Positions 9,219 to 20,379 of a stretch of 64,000 bases of DNA are shown one piece after another. How positions within the stretch are numbered: the stretch's first letter is position 1; each line of letters starts with the position of its first letter. The translations under genes and the position numbers were made by a program. This stretch comes from Phaeoceros laevis (Eukaryota; Anthocerotophyta; Anthocerotopsida; Notothyladales). The DNA lies in NCBI GenBank assembly GCA_049999765.1, contig JBNGIQ010008998.1, positions 23,141 through 87,140 of the forward strand, in the 5' to 3' direction. A model generated the notes under the pieces. The model did no database searches, was not told the DNA's origin, and saw only the letters and a list, made by a program, of their open reading frames with translations.

Positions 9219-11136
9219 TCACTGATCGTTTTTTATGTCGATAGTGTGCATCACATTGCCAAAAGCATCATGAAAGTCCAGGTGCAACGAGACGGTATTC
9301 CCTGACACCGACACAAAACCTTGCCCATCGTAAAAGAACTGAGATCCGTTCTCCGTGTCAGCGGTCCTTGAATTCCTCCAAGCTTTTGATCCAGCGCCAC
9401 TGGTGATGTACTGCAGCTTACTGCACAGAGAGACGTGCATCAGATGCAGTGCCCAGGTAGGAAGAAAAATGAGAAATAAAGTGGAAGCTGTAAGAGACCT
9501 GTCGTTGCTCTTGATGGCTTCGAGATGATGGTCATGACCATTAATATACAGGTCAACATTATTTTCCTGCATAACACTAGCGCTATATGAGCTTTCAGCA
9601 ATAATACCAGCACCATCTCAAGAGTGTTCAGAGAAAGGAGGCAAATGGGCAGGTGGTTTATTTTACCTTCAAGATTGGGTCCAACTGCAATAGCTCAGCA
9701 GTGTCTCCATGGTGGCCAGTGCTCCTAATGGGGTGATGCCCAACAACTATTTTCCAAGTCGCTGTCGAGTTTTGAAGATTTTTCTTCAGGGCCTGTGAAT
9801 GAGTACAACATATATGTAGAGAACTGGTGAAGATCTGAAACCGTGTACATGTCTTCAGCTGTTCTATAAGCAGTGCGATGGTGCATCAAACAAAGGACAG
9901 TTTCTTTACCTCTGTTTGCATGCGTAGCTGTTCCTCACGAGAATGGGGAATACCAGACCAGTCATGCTCGTGACGTGCCTTACCATCCCAATAGTCTTCC
10001 ACATAAGGGGTTGTATCAATGAGAAAAATGTCGACAAAACTTTCACAAACGCCTGCAATCACATTTTCAAACATTTGTATACGAAGCAAGAGATCGTACA
10101 GCCAATTTACATCCTTGTACACTATATCCATGGTGAAGCAACAGACCAACTCAAAGTTCTGTAGTTTCTGAAGAATTAGGTCAGGCCAACGCAGACCATC
10201 TTCTAGCGAATTACAAGCTGTTCATAACTCGGCCAGCTTAATGTTATGAAGTCATCGTGTTTGTGGCAAAACGCACCTGTGTTTGAGCGCTCACATACAG
10301 GAAACCGCAATTGCAGTTCTCTTTGACACCTCCAGCGGTTATCCCTCTGATTCAAGGCTTCACTTATCTGTGCCTGGACATCGCCTCTGTAGTCATGGTT
10401 TCCCAGGACTGGACATCAGAACAGAAGAAACAGGTCACAACCTCGACAGGGGATAACAGATCTCGAAATACACAACAATGCCCCAGTTCACGATAGCAGG
10501 TAGCTGCAAAACGGAATAGCTTTCTGCAAAAAGCACCTCAAGGACTGCTATTACCCTCAAGAAAGTTGTGCCTGCAAACTCATTTTTTCCGGGCATAAGC
10601 ACCTACCTGAGTACCATGTCTTTTGCAGGCTAGGAGCCGTGTAAATGGCTGTAAATGAATTATGAAACTTGGGATCATCCACGCCTTTCAGTCCATACTC
10701 ATAAAAATTATCTCCTGTTGAGATTACAAAATCAATGTTCTTCTCCTCCCCAACCTTCCCCATCTGCACAGCACAGCCAACACAATAATTTGCCACTAAC
10801 TTGCAGGGGAGGGGCCCTACAATGCTTTGCTATCCCAGTTACGCCATATTCGTGATTCGATATTCCATGTGAACTCACCTGACTAGCGACTTTTCTCTGG
10901 TTCCAACCTCCTTCCCGACCCCAATCCCCAATCACCAGAAAATTCAGAGGATATGCGCTGCTCTTGACGGCTGCAGAGTTAGCAGCAGTGGTATGCGATA
11001 ACGACTCGTATCCCAAAAAAGAGGCAATAAGCACGGCAGCAATAACAGCTGCCCCAAGTGTGATTGCCCTCCTTGAGATGGAACTCCTGGCATTTCGAAA
11101 ACCCCCTGGGTTGGATCTCCACGGGTGGTCCATCAT
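9219..11136 (-). CDS. purple acid phosphatase, low-molecular-weight type
   Basis: Seven phase-consistent exons (10879-11136, 10607-10763, 10295-10408, 9910-10052, 9667-9792, 9499-9566, 9219-9420) encode 355 residues, the size of plant PAP3/PAP17-like enzymes. The dinuclear metal ligands are all present in order: [25 protein letters not shown] and GHDHH. The enzyme hydrolyses phosphomonoesters at acid pH and typically serves phosphate scavenging or reactive-oxygen chemistry. Instead of a plain signal peptide the N-terminus has about 22 residues, then a hydrophobic stretch with [19 protein letters not shown], suggesting a type II membrane anchor. Start chosen at ATG 11136; the GTG farther up is not used. 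The exon 3/4 junction (donor tat/gtgagc) is the least certain and leaves a stretch a few residues longer than usual before FLIDTTPY. Confidence 0.88.
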
Positions 11137-11620
11137 GCAGGGCAAAATCACCTCACAATTGAACCAAGCAGCAGAATTCGTAGATTGCACCGGGATCTGA
11201 GCTAAAACAGGTGAATTCGACTTATTCCGCGTGAGCTGATTCGCTGCCTGCTCATGCCCGACCTCTGCCCCGCCGATTTCAGAGGATCATTGATACCGGC
11301 GGCGAGGTGAGACCCTATTGCTATACCCGCATCAAGTTCACAACAGAAGCTCCTGACTTGCTTCCCGGAAACCTGCACGCCGGCCGTCTGCCACAGGATT
11401 CCGTGATTCCCGTGCCAGCACTCCTTTCCGAGGAAGGAAGGGAGGAAGAAGAAGCAGAAGTTTATTTATGGTGGTTTGGCTAAAACCCACTGGCACAGTG
11501 CCGCGTGGTGCTGGACGCAACCGTCCTAGTTAGAGTCCATTTTGAGGGTGTCTCGAGTCAGAAACGAGCCTGAAACCGTGTTTTTACACGTAAAACCAGG
11601 TTTGTTTCGACGTTCATCTG

Positions 11621-13394
11621 TCATCTGTGGGGAAGAGCCCGCTTGGCGTGTGGCACTGCGTGGAGACCGAGCGCTTTGTGAACGATCAAACCTTGGCGCT
11701 CCGTCATGTCCAGGTCCTCGGGCCGCGCCACATCCGGCGGGAGCGTCCATCTGAAGGAATGCACCAGCGTGGCGAGGGAAAGGCTTACCACGCTGAGCCC
11801 AAGCGAGAGGCCGGGGCACATGCGATTGCCCGATCCGAAGGGCAGCAGCTCGAAGTGATGGCCCCGAAGGTCCACGTCAGCCTGGAGAAACCGGCCAGGC
11901 TGGAATTCGTGCGGACGTGGCCAGTAGGCGGGGTCCCTGCCCAGGCCCCACACGTTGAACATGATGGTCGTGTTGGCAGGGACGTGGTAGCCGGCCACGG
12001 TGGCAGGCTGCATGGAGTAGTGCGGGACCATGAGCGGCAGGGGCGGGTGCAAGCGCAGCGTCTCCTTCACCACGGCCTGCAGGAAGGGCAGGTTGGCCAC
12101 GTCGGCCCCCGACACGGCCCTGCTGGCGCCCACCACCCGGTCCAGCTCCTCCGCGGCCCGCTCCATCTCATCCGGGTGCCGCAGCAGCTCCGCCATGGCC
12201 CACACCACGGTGGCGCCACTGGTTCCGGTCCCGCCGAGTATCATCTCCTGCAGCTGCGCGGTGATGACGTCGTTGGTGATGGCGGACCCGGCGTCTGACT
12301 CGGACGACACGTCGAGCAGCACGTCCACGAACTCCCGGGCCGGTTGTCCGGGATGCGCCGACCGGTGCTGCCGGTGCTCCTGGATCACCCTGGCGTAGAA
12401 AGCGTCCAGCTGCCGCTTGGTCTGCTGCAGCTTGGCTTTGGGAAGCAAAAAATTGTCCAGGAAGGAGAGCCAGGGAATGGCGTCCCCGATGCCCGCACAC
12501 CCAACATGCGCCCTGCCTCCTTCACAATGCTGATCAGCTCCTCTTCCTCTGCCTCACTATTGCCATTGCCAGCCTCACTATTGCCATCGCCATTGCCAGC
12601 ACCTTTGCCAGCTGCTGCTTTGCGTTGCAGCGGATCTTGCACCTGGTAGCGGCTGATGGCATCCTTGCTCATGCCCATCCTGGTTATTTGTTCAGGTTGA
12701 CAGTGGTGACAAGGTAGTCCAAGTCCACCGGCTGGCCCAGGTGGCCTCGAATAGCCTCCACCATGTTCCCTACCTCCTCCTCCCGGACGTGCTGGAAGTC
12801 ACTGATCCTCTTGTGCGTCAGCAGCTCCGCGGTCATCAGCTTCCTAGCAGTTTAGCGACCACGCATCAACGAGTCATTCATCAAGCTTGCGAGTGAATGA
12901 ACAATTGAATGAAGGAAGTCTTTTCAAGAGCAGAATGAATGCGGACCATCTCCAAAACTGATATGACCAGAGTGAATTAGACCTGTATCGCATGAATGTC
13001 CAACCCGGACCGTAGGGCGAAGTCCCACATTCTTGCCCTTGTGGAAAACAAGATCGCCGCCATAGCCGAGACGAGGTCGCGAGGCGAAGGTGGTGTCCTG
13101 ATGCTTCAGGATCTCCATGGCCAGCTCCGCTGACTGCACCATCACGGTGGCCTGTGATCCCATGCGCAGCCACATGATGGGGCCGTACGTGTCCGCCAGC
13201 TTGTAGAAATCGGCGTGCCATCGCTGGGAGCGTGTGAAGAGCAACAGATTGCCAAGCACAGGCAGCCCTCGAGGGCCTGGTGGCAATCTCTTCGTACTTC
13301 TCCTCCGCTGGAACAGCAGCAGCGCAGCCGCTGCTGCCACCAGGAGCACTCCCAGCAGCAGCTGCTGCAACCACCATTGCACTTGCTCCTCCAT
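11621..13394 (-). pseudogene. cytochrome P450 (CYP71 clan), frame-broken
   Basis: The start MEEQVQWWLQQ leads to an ER membrane anchor, then RLPPGPRGLPVLGNL. Later come the I-helix GGTGTSGATVVWAM, K-helix KETLRLHPPLPL, a PERF-type EFQPGRF and the heme loop FGSGNRMCPG. This is an A-type (CYP71 clan) monooxygenase; the substrate is unknown. One intron (12844-12982) fits. The frame is lost by single missing bases at about 13018-13027, 12684-12690 and 12491-12500. Each time the downstream homology resumes in the next frame, so either the gene is recently dead or the assembly has three one-base errors. A Gly/Asn/Glu-rich insertion (about 12540-12610) with an imperfect repeat interrupts the region before the I helix and is unusual for P450s. 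The 484-base gap to the phosphatase gene holds nothing I recognise. Confidence 0.75.
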
Positions 13395-13460
13395 GGCAGC
13401 TCCATAGGAGTGTTTAACAAGAGGCGCGTTTAACAAGAGGCGCGACCCGGCACCTTACTG

Positions 13461-13791
13461 CGGTACACTACGGACTCCAACGGGCTATGGCGTGAGCCGC
13501 GTGACTGTCCTTCCTTCAAACATGAATACTGCAGTCACTAACTTCAGATACCTAAGACGGGGGATGCGGTACTCTACGGACTCCAAGGGGCCATGGCGTG
13601 ACTGTCCTTCCTTCAAACATGAGTACTGGAGTCACTAACTTAAGAGACCAAAGACGGGGGATGCAGCTACTTGTTAAGACTGCTGCTTGGGGGCCCTCGC
13701 TGATCACAGCAGGAAGGGGCGGGGAAGCAGCCACTTGTTAAGACTGCTGCTAGGGGTCTCGCTGTTCGCAGCAGGAAGGGGCGGGGAAGCC
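13461..13791. repeat. two successive tandem duplications upstream of PPR gene
   Basis: A unit of about 106 bp starting cggtac and containing gactgtccttccttcaaaca occurs at 13461-13566 and 13567-13665. It is followed directly by a second unit of about 64 bp (acttgttaagactgctgct to ggaaggggcggggaagc) at 13665-13728 and 13729-13791. A 16-bp duplication with tttaacaagaggcgcg lies just before, at about 13412-13444. Together they fill the divergent spacer between the P450 and the next PPR gene. Confidence 0.85.
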
Positions 13792-13814
13792 AGGTCCCTG
13801 CAAACGTGGAAACG

Positions 13815-16763
13815 ATGCTCCGATGGGAACCGGCGACCCTACGATTCAACGACCAGTGCAAGACTGTCTGGAAGAACTCCCTTCAATCCACCCTGCTGGA
13901 GATTGGCGTCGTGGAGAGACAGCAGGGGCTTGGGTCTTGTGGTAGGCTAGCTGATCAACTGCAAAGGTCCTGCCATGAGGGAAAGCTGGATAAGGCGTTG
14001 GATGTCCTGTCACGCATGGACCAGAGAGGTGCAGTTCCGACGGTAAACATGTATAGTTGGCTTCTCAAGGCGTGCAGCAAGAGAAAAGATCTGGCTCAGG
14101 CTAAGCGAGTGCAGGCTTATTTGGTGAAACATGGGTTGGAGTTCAACAGGTTTCTTGGCGAGTTCATGGTGAGCACTTTGGTGAAATGCGGTGGCCTCCA
14201 GGACGCACTACTGCTGTTTAGCAGGTTGCCGAGTCGCTCTGTCTTCTCCTGGACAGCCGTGATTTCTGGCTGTACCGGGGCTGGGCAATGTGCGGAGGCA
14301 TTGAGAATGTATGACTCTATGCGAGAGCAAGGGTTGGAGCCGGACACATACACATTTGTCAGCCTGCTTAAAGCTTGTGGCAGCCTGTCTGATCTCGAGC
14401 GAGGGAAGCTGGTGCACGCTGAAGCTTTGAAGCACGGTTGTGAATCAGATTTGTTTGTAGGTACTGCCCTTGTTGACATGTATGGGAAGTGTGGGCGCGT
14501 TCGGGATGCGAAAAAAGTGTTTGATGGGTTGTCACAGCGTGATGTTGTTGCGTGGACTTCCATGCTGACGGCATTTGCGCAGCAGGGCCAGGCTGAGGAT
14601 GCTTTGCAATTGTACGAACAGATGCGGGAGGAAGGTGTGAGCCCAGATATTCCCATCTACGTGTGTGTTCTCCAAGCATGTGGCATGCTTGCAGAGGAGG
14701 AGGAGGAGTTAGGTGGTGGGGACGGGCGACTTTGGAAAATGAAGTGTTTGGGAAAGGGAAAGGTCTTGCATGCTGACGCTCGGAGGAAGGGATATGACTC
14801 AGATGCTTTTATAGGTAGCACCCTAGTCAGTGTCTATGCCAAGTGCGGAAGCATTGGGGATGCGCAGAATGTGTTCGACGGACTTTCTCAGCGGGATGTG
14901 GTGGCGTGGACTGCCATGCTTGCCGCATGTGCTCAAAAGGGCCAAGCGGAAGAGGCTTTGCATCTGTATGAACTCATGTGCGAGGAAAGTGTCACTCTGA
15001 ATGATCGGACCTTTGTGAGCGTGCTCCAAGCATGTGGCATGCTTGCAGACAAGGAGGAAGATGTTTTTGTGGATGGGCAACCCACCAGAGTAATGTCTCT
15101 GGATAAGGGAAAGAAAATTCACGCTGAGGCCTGGAAGAAGGGCTATGTTTCCGATGTCTTTGTCGGTAACACCCTAGTCAGCATGTATGGCAAGTGTGGG
15201 AGCATAGTGGATGCCGAGAGTGTGTTTGGTCGACTGCTGGAGCGAGATCTGGTGTCTTGGACTGCGATGGTTGCTGCATATGCTGTGCTGGGCCAAGCGG
15301 AGAACGCTTTCCAGACGTATGAGCAGATGAGGGTTGAAGGTCTAACTCCAAATGACCTGACGTTCGTGAGTTTGTTGCAAGCATGCAGCGTGCTGGCGGA
15401 TAAAGAGGAAGATGTTGTCCTGGATAGTCGATCTGTCAAGCTGAAGTCGTTGAATATAGGAAAAGCTATACATGCTGACGCTCAGAGGAACGGGTGGGCC
15501 TCAAATCTTGCTGTAGGTAACACCATTGTCAGCATGTATGGGAAGTGCGGGAGCATTGTGGATGCACAGTATGTATTTGATGGGCTGTCGCACAGGGGTG
15601 TGGTGTCCTGGACTGCAATGGTTGCTGCATATGCGCGGCAAGGCCAAGAGGAGAAAGCATGGCAGCTGTACAGGCAGATGCAAGGGGAAGGTGTCAGTCC
15701 GAATGAGATCACAGTTGTTGCCATTTTACAAGCTTGCAGCAATGCAGGAGGTCTCGACCTGTGCAGGCAGATTCATCACACCCTGGCCTCATCTAGAACT
15801 GACCTTAGTCCCCTTCTGGCAGCTACTCTCATTCATTCATATGGAAGGTGTTCGAGTATGGTGGATGCACGCACAGTATTTAATGTACTATCGCAGCCTG
15901 ATGTGGTAACATGGACTGCTTTGATTGCTGGTTATGCCCGACAGGGAAACTATGCTGCAAGCGTTGCTTGTTACGAGGAAATGAGGTTGATAGGTGTGAA
16001 ACCAAATGGAGTCACATTTCTTTCACTTCTCTCTGTATGCAGTCATGCAGGCCTGTTAGATGAAGGTGTTGAGTACTTCAAATCCATGATCAGGGATCAT
16101 GGTATTTCTCCAGAAGTGGAGCATTATGCTAGTATGGTAGACATCCTGGGGCGTGCAGGACACTTTACTAAGGTTAGGGATTTGTTGGCAACAATGCCGA
16201 TGCAACCCAATCTTTCTCTATGGATAAGTTTGCTCGGTGCCTGTCGAAAGCATTGCAAGGTAGCCCTGGGGGAGGAGGCCTTTGATTGTGCAGTCCTTCT
16301 AGATCCCAAGCATGCCCCTTCATATGTTTTGATGTGGAACATTTATGCTGATGCTGGCCTTTGGGATCGTGCAAACAAGGTCAATGAGTTAAGGCAAACG
16401 GCAGGTGCATGGAGGAAGCCTGGCCAGAGCTGGATAGAATACGAGGAGCACCTACATAGTTTTGTCATAGGAGACTGCAAGCACCGGCAACAAAATCAAG
16501 TCTATGCTCTGTTAGGAATGGTAGGTTTATATCTGATGAAGGAAGGATCTCTTCCAAGAACGCGTTCTACTGTGTTTGATCCTCAAGAACAACTGAACGT
16601 AGAGCATTCGTGTTGGCATTCAGACAGTCTGGCTGAACCATATGACCAGCATCACACGCATCATGAAAAGCTTATCTGCGGGCTCGTTTGCGCCATTCGA
16701 GCTACGATTTGTCACCCCTGGCAGCGAGAGCAAAATCCAGTGGTCTCGAAAGGAACCGTCTAG
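13815..16763 (+). CDS. PLS-class PPR protein with vestigial DYW start, 982 residues
   Basis: First in-frame ATG is 13815 (MLRWEPATLRF); the upstream GTG is not used. About 20 PPR motifs follow, one P-L-S triplet fewer than the paralogues at 396 and 5362. Three L motifs have the same charged insertion. The E1/E2/E+ region ends with QSWIEYEEHLHSFVIG. After it the sequence still resembles the beginning of a DYW domain (LMKEGSLPRTRSTVFD, then CWHSDSLAEP where DYW proteins have CYHSEKLA). It then switches to an unrelated His/Lys-rich tail and stops, so the deaminase zinc site is absent. Probable organelle RNA-binding editing factor acting with a trans deaminase, or a recently truncated one. No introns. 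Confidence 0.9.
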   Translation: MLRWEPATLRFNDQCKTVWKNSLQSTLLEIGVVERQQGLGSCGRLADQLQRSCHEGKLDKALDVLSRMDQRGAVPTVNMYSWLLKACSKRKDLAQAKRVQAYLVKHGLEFNRFLGEFMVSTLVKCGGLQDALLLFSRLPSRSVFSWTAVISGCTGAGQCAEALRMYDSMREQGLEPDTYTFVSLLKACGSLSDLERGKLVHAEALKHGCESDLFVGTALVDMYGKCGRVRDAKKVFDGLSQRDVVAWTSMLTAFAQQGQAEDALQLYEQMREEGVSPDIPIYVCVLQACGMLAEEEEELGGGDGRLWKMKCLGKGKVLHADARRKGYDSDAFIGSTLVSVYAKCGSIGDAQNVFDGLSQRDVVAWTAMLAACAQKGQAEEALHLYELMCEESVTLNDRTFVSVLQACGMLADKEEDVFVDGQPTRVMSLDKGKKIHAEAWKKGYVSDVFVGNTLVSMYGKCGSIVDAESVFGRLLERDLVSWTAMVAAYAVLGQAENAFQTYEQMRVEGLTPNDLTFVSLLQACSVLADKEEDVVLDSRSVKLKSLNIGKAIHADAQRNGWASNLAVGNTIVSMYGKCGSIVDAQYVFDGLSHRGVVSWTAMVAAYARQGQEEKAWQLYRQMQGEGVSPNEITVVAILQACSNAGGLDLCRQIHHTLASSRTDLSPLLAATLIHSYGRCSSMVDARTVFNVLSQPDVVTWTALIAGYARQGNYAASVACYEEMRLIGVKPNGVTFLSLLSVCSHAGLLDEGVEYFKSMIRDHGISPEVEHYASMVDILGRAGHFTKVRDLLATMPMQPNLSLWISLLGACRKHCKVALGEEAFDCAVLLDPKHAPSYVLMWNIYADAGLWDRANKVNELRQTAGAWRKPGQSWIEYEEHLHSFVIGDCKHRQQNQVYALLGMVGLYLMKEGSLPRTRSTVFDPQEQLNVEHSCWHSDSLAEPYDQHHTHHEKLICGLVCAIRATICHPWQREQNPVVSKGTV

Positions 16764-17042
16764 TCCGAATCTTCAGCGTTCAGACACAGCAGCCCGGAAA
16801 ACGCGATTACCGAGATGTAGTGCGTAACACCCCGCGGTAGACAGTGGTACAGACCGGTGAAACCGTGGTCGAACGGATTCGAACCCGCTCTGGTAACGCC
16901 CATAAGTAAATATTCTTTTACTTTCTCATGAACCCCACAGACGCAGACAGAAACAATATTCCTAGCATTTCAGTTGTCACCAAACATTTTCCTGCAACGG
17001 CCCCAAGGTCCTCTCATGTTGCATCCTGGAAAGGTTGAGCAT

Positions 17043-20000
17043 CTATACTTCAGGACCTCGTGCAAACACATCCACTAGTCCACGGAACACCTGTGCAGTG
17101 AGCTGGCGTGCTGGAAAAATCTCCCCATCCACGCTCCATACGCTCTCCGGACCATGAGCAATGAATGTGAAGATAGGAGTCTGCACAGCACAAAAACAAT
17201 GTCTCAATTCCATAGGTGGCCCACTATGGATCTACCAAACTCGAAGTTGTTCTCATAAAAAAAGAAAAGTGTTGTTAGCGAGTGCTTTCATGACGTTAGG
17301 CAGGTCATTGAAGTCGCCAATACCTTGTAGTGCTCAACAAAACCAAAGTTTAACGGATCAGCTCCTTTCCTTGTTAGCCTCAGGAGTTGCCTGTTGAATC
17401 AGACCAGAAGAATCAGAGCTCTTGAAATACATACTGCCTCCGCACCGCCAGGCCTCACCATCTGAAGCATTTACGTGCACTTACCGCAGGTAGTCGAACC
17501 GGGAGCAGTTCCGGATCAGAATCAGGTGTAAGAGTCCATCTGCAAGGTGTGCATGTGCGGAAACTCCATCAGGTGCCTTCTCATTTCGGCATGACATCAC
17601 TGCTGCTCCAATGCTGTGGTAGTGGGCTCTTGACAAAGTTCTCCACCGTGGACGGGAAGACTGGTTGTTGCTTTCCTCCATATCACTGTCACCTAAGTGG
17701 GAAAGGTCAATGCTTCTGGCACATACCCCACAGTTCATACGACACACAATCTTGTCAAAAGTCCATCTTCCATATCCAGCATTGCCAGATTCACCATGAG
17801 GCCAGGGGCCGTGAGGTAAACTGCTTGTGCTGTCATGGCTGTGAGGCACCTCAAGAAACGAGATGTCCCCTTCAAACTTCCTGAGAAAGTACAAGGGATC
17901 GTCAGGCATCCAAAATGACGTGTGTATTTCAGAGAGTGACTCACGGAGTGGCCACACAAGCACATACCTGTGGCGCATGAAGACTTCGAATCCGGCAAAA
18001 TCATATCTTGAAGGACCCATCCAGCGAAGCGCTTCACTTTCCCGAGCCACCTCTCCATAAAATCCATAGCTGTGTAAACATAAGAGACCTAACATCAGGT
18101 TAATTTTGGAAACAACCGCACAACAACTGAGGGGAGAGTAGAAAGTGGGACCAAGAAGGCAAGGTCTGTGGCTTACGCTGCAAAAGAAGCTGCATATCGT
18201 GTTGTGGGGCTTTCATCTTCATCGATACTTTTCTTCCAACCTGTGACACGCACAATATCCAGCGGCATCCTGTCCCCGAGCAGTATGTGCAGAGCAGCAG
18301 TCACTGGATCACGGGTGCCAATTGTGCTGTTGGATCACAGAAGAATGGACATCAAACTTTTTATCTTTAAAGACACCTAGTCTTTGGTCTGCTCTTGTGA
18401 ACATTGTTTGAAAAAGCGTAAAGCAGATTTGCATAGATGCACATGAGTTTCAACCTTATTACAATTGTGTCAGTCGATCCAGCAGGAATCAGCCCTATTC
18501 GAAACTTTGGGCATGAAGAGCTGTTGCCCAAAAATGAAGTTCTCTTTGATGCCTCCTCAATGGCAGCCTCTGCAACAAAGAGCAGTTAGAGTCCACTCTA
18601 GTGCTCATCAAATAATATGGACAGTCCCTCATAAGAAATTACAGTAAGACTTTGGCACACAGGGATAATTTGCCTGTTTTAGGAACATGCCGACTGCCAA
18701 AAGCTTCAGTTTCAAAACCCTTTGAAGCTGGGAATGCGGTCTTCCTGTGATGAAACGTTGAGTTAGAGGCAGGAGAGGAACTAGGGTAGCGTACTTGCTC
18801 TCAGAACTACCAATCATCAGGCAAAGATCCGTGCACGGGTTTTTGGTTGAGATATGACCCCTCTATTCCCAGCAACACTTCAGCTTCAGGTTCGTGAGGG
18901 AGAGCTGTCTGTGATTCTTGAGATGAAACAGTAATAGGAGCAGTCTTGGGTACAAAGTCGGACACAGCCCGGGGCTTTGGGGCAGGAGAGGTCTTGTGAC
19001 GGCGAGCCAGCAGCCCATTCAATACCTCTCCAAAAAGACCATCCCCACCCTTGAACAAGAAATCTCAATCTCTTCAACGCCACACCAAATAGAGCAATGC
19101 AGCAACAACACAAAACGACAAAGAGTTTGCTAAATACCGGCTGCTTACCACAATTACGACTCCATCTCTTGATTGAAGCTCGTCTTCAGTAGCTTTGTCT
19201 ACTAAGTCAAAGGCGTGCCCTTGCCTTTCCGTAATTACTACCTGCACATCTCTTATTACTAATCCCATTTGACTCAGGAAGTGTAATCCTGGGTTTAAGT
19301 CTTGAGAGTCCCGAGCTGGTAACTATACCTCAGTATTCACAGCAGCACATTTGAAAAGTGGGACCAGTTGCTCCCACACTTCTACACCCTGCCTCTTCCC
19401 ACCATAAGGATTAACAATAACCTGCTCCACATTTTAACAGGAAAACACGAGAGGACATTAGACAGGAAACTTTATGCAAAATGGTACCCATCGATAAGCA
19501 TAAAAATGATACCATATCACCACTAACCAGCAATTTCTTTGGCCTTCTGAAGTCACGTTCCAACAATTGCTGGATATGCTCCACCCATACTTGACAGACG
19601 TCAGAATCTGAATGACCAAAAACACATTCCTTCGGAACCCACTTACATCTGTCGGATGGTGACCTGTTGTAAGTGTGAACCACAAACCGGTGCATCTGAA
19701 GAATAAGGCACACCCGCAAAAATCTGCTCAGGTAGGTGTTCGGAGGACGTTACACTTCCTCAAATCCATACAACGTAATGAACTACCAACCTCGGTGCTC
19801 GAGCTACTCAGCATTAGTGGGAGCGGTGAAGAGTCATGCATTGGACCCCTGCCTAGGGCCTGAACTCCATAGATTTCTGAGAGAAGAATCTCAGTTTGGC
19901 CTTCATCCACACTGGTGGGCCCACAGCATTCGCAGATCCTCGATTCCTAAAAGCAGTGAGCTGTTGAGATCTTAGAAACACTGTGGCAAGCACGTCCACA

Positions 20001-20334
20001 TGCTCGAGCGTAACTGAAATTAGCCACAACAAACAACAAGAAAGGAGTCTTATCAACAAAACTGGAGAAGAGTGGTTACCACATTCTTCTCTGCTCCTTT
20101 GTTCCACAAAATTCGGTCACCATGGATCACTGCAGTCACTGGGCCAACCCGATCCAAATGCAGGCTCTCTTCCAAGAGACTGACGCCCCTGTCCATCTCC
20201 GACGTGGCAGCAAATTGCTGACTTCCCTTCACTCTCGTGCTCATCCGTTCGTCCGTGTCCAACGAGGTGTAATGCCGCTTTTGAAAGCCACTCGGACTTC
20301 CTCTTGGGGAAACATGCCCCAGCTTTGTTGCCAT
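17043..20334 (-). CDS. CERK: ceramide kinase
   Basis: Thirteen exons in consistent phase give 680 residues: 20080-20334, 19791-19946, 19528-19695, 19329-19421, 19149-19241, 18811-19049, 18674-18744, 18455-18569, 18177-18326, 17968-18069, 17485-17880, 17324-17390, 17043-17180. The diacylglycerol-kinase catalytic fold is evident: VIVNPYGGKRQG for nucleotide binding, GGDGLFGEVLNG, and IPAGSTDTIV. The CxxxCxxC motif CRMNCGVC and the ending ESVWSVDGEIFPA identify ceramide kinase, the ACD5 family of plants. It phosphorylates ceramide and restrains ceramide-driven cell death and defence in Arabidopsis. The intron 18570-18673 has a GC donor (aaacag/gcaaat). ATG 20334 is the preferred start, but 5' exons further upstream cannot be excluded. 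Confidence 0.92.
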
Positions 20335-20379
20335 TTCAAAAATTCTTCAGAGAAAAACGAATCTATTCTCAGTCCAGCA

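Noticed and set aside
11627-12298. Plus-strand 223-codon frame opposite the P450
   Set aside because: His/Gly/Arg-rich shadow; the opposite strand holds the P450 heme and I-helix motifs.
16855-16905. tRNA-like fragment with a perfect B-box (gattcgaacc on the plus strand)
   Set aside because: No A box, no acceptor or anticodon stem, and the T stem does not pair in the correct register.
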